Source of the DNA: Lachnospiraceae bacterium
GTDB lineage: Bacteria > Bacillota > Clostridia > Lachnospirales > Lachnospiraceae
NCBI GenBank assembly: GCA_021205225.1
Contig: JAJPXX010000205.1
Span: forward strand, 1-33,561
Direction: 5' to 3'
Length of the DNA: 33,561 nt
The notes under the pieces are model-generated. The model made no database searches. It saw only the letters and a list, made by a program, of their open reading frames with translations, and was not told the DNA's origin. How positions within the stretch are numbered: the stretch's first letter is position 1; each line of letters opens with the position of its first letter. Shown here in pieces: positions 30,901 to 33,561 of the stretch. The translations under genes were made by a program, and so were the position numbers.

Positions 30901-33510
30901 TTACTTCCCATAATATGCTTTCAGATAAATCTCTTTCAGCTCAGACATCAGCGGATATCTTGGATTCGCGCCAGTACACTGATCGTTGAATGCCTGCTCT
31001 GTCATTTCGTCCAGCGTATCAAGGAAATACTGCTCATCTACACCGTAATCGCGGATGGTTGGCTTAATCTCGATGGTACGCATCAGATCTTCCAGCTTCT
31101 CAATCAGCTTATCCAGCACCTCCTGGTCATTTTTTCCGGTCAGACCGACAAAGCGGCCGATTTCGGCGTAACGTGCAAGGGCATGCGGATACTGGTACTG
31201 TGGGAAGGTTCCCATCTTCGTTGGAACCTCTGCGCTGTTGTAGCGCATCACATCGGTGAGCACAAGCGCATTCGCAATTCCGTGCGGAATGTGGTGGAAC
31301 GCACCCAGCTTATGCGCCAGAGAGTGATTCACCCCAAGGAAAGCGTTGGCAAATGCCATGCCGGCCAGGCAGGAAGCGTTTGCCATATGATCTCTCGCTT
31401 CAATGTCGCTGCCATCTTTGTATGCGCGCGGTAAATACTCAAATACCAGCTTGATCGCCTGCAGCGCCAGACTGTCTGTAAAATCGGAAGCCATAACAGA
31501 CACATATGCCTCGATCGCGTGTGTCATGACATCAATACCGGACGCACAGGTCAGCCCCTTCGGCGCGCTGATCATATTATCTGTGTCGACGATCGCCATA
31601 TCCGGCAGGAGCTCATAATCTGCGAGCGGCCATTTGATGCCGGTTCCTTTGTCGGTAATAATCGCGAACGGCGTGACTTCGGAACCGGTGCCGGAGGAGG
31701 TCGGGATAGCTACAAAATAGGCTTTCTTTCCCATTTTTGGGAAGTTGTAAATTCTTTTGCGGATATCCATGAAATCCATAGACATATCCTCAAAATTCGC
31801 GTCCGGATTCTCGTAAAGCACCCACATGATTTTACCTGCGTCCATCGCGGAGCCGCCGCCCAGAGCGATAATCACATCCGGTTCGAAAGCAGTCATTGCC
31901 GCCGCTCCGGCTTTTGCGGAAGCCAGGGACGGATCCGGCTCTACATCGGAGAAGCAGGTATGAACAATGCCCATCTCATCCAGCTTTTTTTCGATTGCTC
32001 TGGTATTGCCATTTTTATAAAGGAAGGAATCCGTCACGATAAACGCGCGTTTTTTGCCCATCACGGTACCAAGCTCATCCAGTGCTACCGGCATACAGCC
32101 TCTTTTAAAGTAAACCTTTTCCGGCGTTCTCATCCACAGCATATTCTCTCTCCTTTCGGCTACGGTCTTAATGTTGATCAGATGCTTCACGCCCACGTTT
32201 TCCGATACCGAATTACCGCCCCAGGAGCCGCAGCCCAGCGTCAGGGACGGGGTCAGCTTAAAGTTGTACAGATCGCCAATACCGCCCTGAGAGGAAGGTG
32301 TATTAATCAGAATGCGGCAGGTCTTCATGGCTGCCGCGTGTTTTGCCATCTTTTCTGTCTCATTTATATTAATATAGAGAGAAGAAGTGTGACCAAATCC
32401 GCCGTCCGCTACCAGACGTTCCGCCTTCGCAATCGCTTCATCGAACGTCTCGGCTTTATACATGGCCAGAACCGGGGAAAGCTTTTCATGCGCAAATTCT
32501 TCACTGATATCTACAGATTCAACCTCGCCAATGAGGATCTTTGTCCACGCTGGAACCTCAACACCAGCCATCTGTGCAATGGTATATGCAGACTGTCCTA
32601 CAATTTTTGCGTTCAGGGCGCCGTTGATAATAATCGTCTTGCGCACTTTTTCCAGTTCGTCCTCTTTCAGGAAATAGCAGCCCCGGTACTGAAACTCATC
32701 CTTTACCTGCTGATAAACACCAGCAAGAACGGTAACCGACTGTTCAGAGGCGCAGATCATGCCGTTGTCAAAGGTTTTGGAGTGAATAATCGAATTCACC
32801 GCCAGACGGATATCCGCGGTATCGTCGATGATAACCGGCGTGTTTCCTGCGCCTACGCCGAGAGCCGGTTTCCCGGAAGAATAAGCGGCCTTCACCATCC
32901 CAGGACCGCCGGTCGCCAGAATAATGTCCGCGTCCCGCATAACCATATTGGTCAGCTCCAGGCTTGGGATATCAATCCAGCCAATGATGCCCTCCGGAGC
33001 GCCGGCCTTTCCCGCTGCCTCCAGAAGCACCTTCGCCGCGTCAATCGTACGTTTCTTCGCGCGCGGATGCGGGCTGATAATGATTGCGTTTCTCGTCTTC
33101 AGCGAAATAAGGGTTTTAAAAATCGCTGTCGAGGTTGGATTCGTGGTCGGGATAACCGCCGCAATCAGACCGATCGGCTCCGCGATCTTTTTGATGCCAT
33201 AGGTTTTATCCTCCTCGATCACACCGCAGGTCTTTGTGTTTTTATAAGCGTTATAGATATATTCTGAAGCGTAATGATTCTTGATTACTTTGTCTTCGAC
33301 AACGCCCATGCCGGTCTCTTCTACTGCCATTTTCGCAAGAGGAATGCGGGCTTTGTCCGCGGCGGCAGCAGCGGCCTTAAAGATCTGGTCAACCTGAGCC
33401 TGGGTGTAAGTCGCGAAAATCTTCTGCGCCTCTTTCATGGCAGCCATCTTCGCTTCCAGGGCTTCCGCCGTGTCAATGATGTTTGGAATAGTGACGTCTG
33501 TGTTCGCCAT
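30901..33510 (-). CDS. adhE: Bifunctional acetaldehyde-CoA/alcohol dehydrogenase AdhE
   Basis: AdhE reduces acetyl-CoA to ethanol in two NADH-dependent steps during fermentation and forms spirosome filaments. The N-terminal aldehyde dehydrogenase half carries PTTNPTSTAIFK and the catalytic Cys253 in GMICASEQS. The C-terminal iron alcohol dehydrogenase half carries ALGGGSAMDAGKIMW, IPTSSGTGSE and the metal region ASGIDVMTHAIEAY with NHSLAHKLGAFHHIPHG. The start is MANTDVT (33510) because AAAGGAGGG lies just before; the track start is 15 codons earlier. The resulting 869 residues are typical. The promoter lies beyond the window edge. Confidence 0.96.
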   Translation of the reverse strand: MANTDVTIPNIIDTAEALEAKMAAMKEAQKIFATYTQAQVDQIFKAAAAAADKARIPLAKMAVEETGMGVVEDKVIKNHYASEYIYNAYKNTKTCGVIEEDKTYGIKKIAEPIGLIAAVIPTTNPTSTAIFKTLISLKTRNAIIISPHPRAKKRTIDAAKVLLEAAGKAGAPEGIIGWIDIPSLELTNMVMRDADIILATGGPGMVKAAYSSGKPALGVGAGNTPVIIDDTADIRLAVNSIIHSKTFDNGMICASEQSVTVLAGVYQQVKDEFQYRGCYFLKEDELEKVRKTIIINGALNAKIVGQSAYTIAQMAGVEVPAWTKILIGEVESVDISEEFAHEKLSPVLAMYKAETFDEAIAKAERLVADGGFGHTSSLYININETEKMAKHAAAMKTCRILINTPSSQGGIGDLYNFKLTPSLTLGCGSWGGNSVSENVGVKHLINIKTVAERRENMLWMRTPEKVYFKRGCMPVALDELGTVMGKKRAFIVTDSFLYKNGNTRAIEKKLDEMGIVHTCFSDVEPDPSLASAKAGAAAMTAFEPDVIIALGGGSAMDAGKIMWVLYENPDANFEDMSMDFMDIRKRIYNFPKMGKKAYFVAIPTSSGTGSEVTPFAIITDKGTGIKWPLADYELLPDMAIVDTDNMISAPKGLTCASGIDVMTHAIEAYVSVMASDFTDSLALQAIKLVFEYLPRAYKDGSDIEARDHMANASCLAGMAFANAFLGVNHSLAHKLGAFHHIPHGIANALVLTDVMRYNSAEVPTKMGTFPQYQYPHALARYAEIGRFVGLTGKNDQEVLDKLIEKLEDLMRTIEIKPTIRDYGVDEQYFLDTLDEMTEQAFNDQCTGANPRYPLMSELKEIYLKAYYGK

Positions 33511-33561
33511 TGGGAACCCTCCTTTGAGATATTCGAAAATCTGTTGCGGTTTCACATAGAT

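Noticed and set aside
31519-33267. 582-codon ORF on the plus strand opposite adhE
   Set aside because: It is wholly antisense to a certain AdhE gene, has no ribosome binding site, and its low-complexity composition is that of a reverse shadow frame.
1-33561. tRNA, rRNA and CRISPR signals
   Set aside because: No GGTTCGANTCC-type tRNA arm in a folding context, no rRNA blocks and no regularly spaced repeats with unique spacers were found by eye.

Overview
The window looks like a chromosomal segment of a Gram-positive anaerobe of the Clostridia, most likely Lachnospiraceae. The grounds are the gene order (radC-mreBCD-penicillin-binding protein 2-minCDE-rodA-mgsA-dacA, and an ylm/sepF cluster running into aroB-lspA-rluD-dtd), a TPP-riboswitch thiamine operon with a ThiW transporter subunit, a bifunctional AdhE, and strong AGGAGG-type ribosome binding sites. 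This is inference from content; I could run no search.

Layout. (1) 66-2120, plus strand: a sialidase-like/Asp-box beta-propeller hydrolase followed by a PHP-domain phosphoesterase. (2) 2161-4337: a secreted DUF1002 protein with a long acidic Ser/Glu linker, its own promoter and a two-hairpin leader. (3) 4349-5257: 900 bases without a convincing gene, holding a ~312 bp element with terminal inverted repeats, a TPP riboswitch with promoter and terminator, and a further ~370 nt of back-to-back hairpins before thiW. (4) 5258-9737: thiW-thiM-thiE-thiD-thiC. The set makes the pyrimidine half of thiamine de novo (ThiC, ThiD), salvages the thiazole half (ThiW, ThiM) and joins them (ThiE); no thiazole synthesis genes are present. 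(5) 9842-11049: a solitary 354-residue tyrosine recombinase of XerS/XerH type with its own consensus promoter, followed 21 bases after its stop by a 28-bp site whose XerD-type half matches the Bacillus dif sequence. (6) 11076-17996, minus strand: an operon for a HlyD-like protein, YggS, SepF, YlmH, AroB, LspA, RluD-family synthase and Dtd. (7) 18094-18850: a small DUF378 membrane protein (plus) and a small P-loop protein (minus). (8) 19011-29866, minus strand: a long cell-shape and division operon, radC, mreB, mreC, mreD, mrdA (PBP2), minC, minD, minE, rodA, mgsA-like and a D,D-carboxypeptidase. (9) 30077-33510, minus strand: an APH/choline-kinase-fold kinase and adhE.

The most interesting region is the Xer gene and its dif-like site. 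All genes left of the site run rightward and all but one to its right run leftward, as expected if replication forks meet here, so the window may span the chromosome terminus and carry a single-recombinase Xer/dif system. Other points worth a second look are the multi-hairpin leader before thiW, the inverted-repeat element at 4349-4660, an MgsA homologue with changed catalytic residues, and an MreB homologue with an altered nucleotide-binding site.
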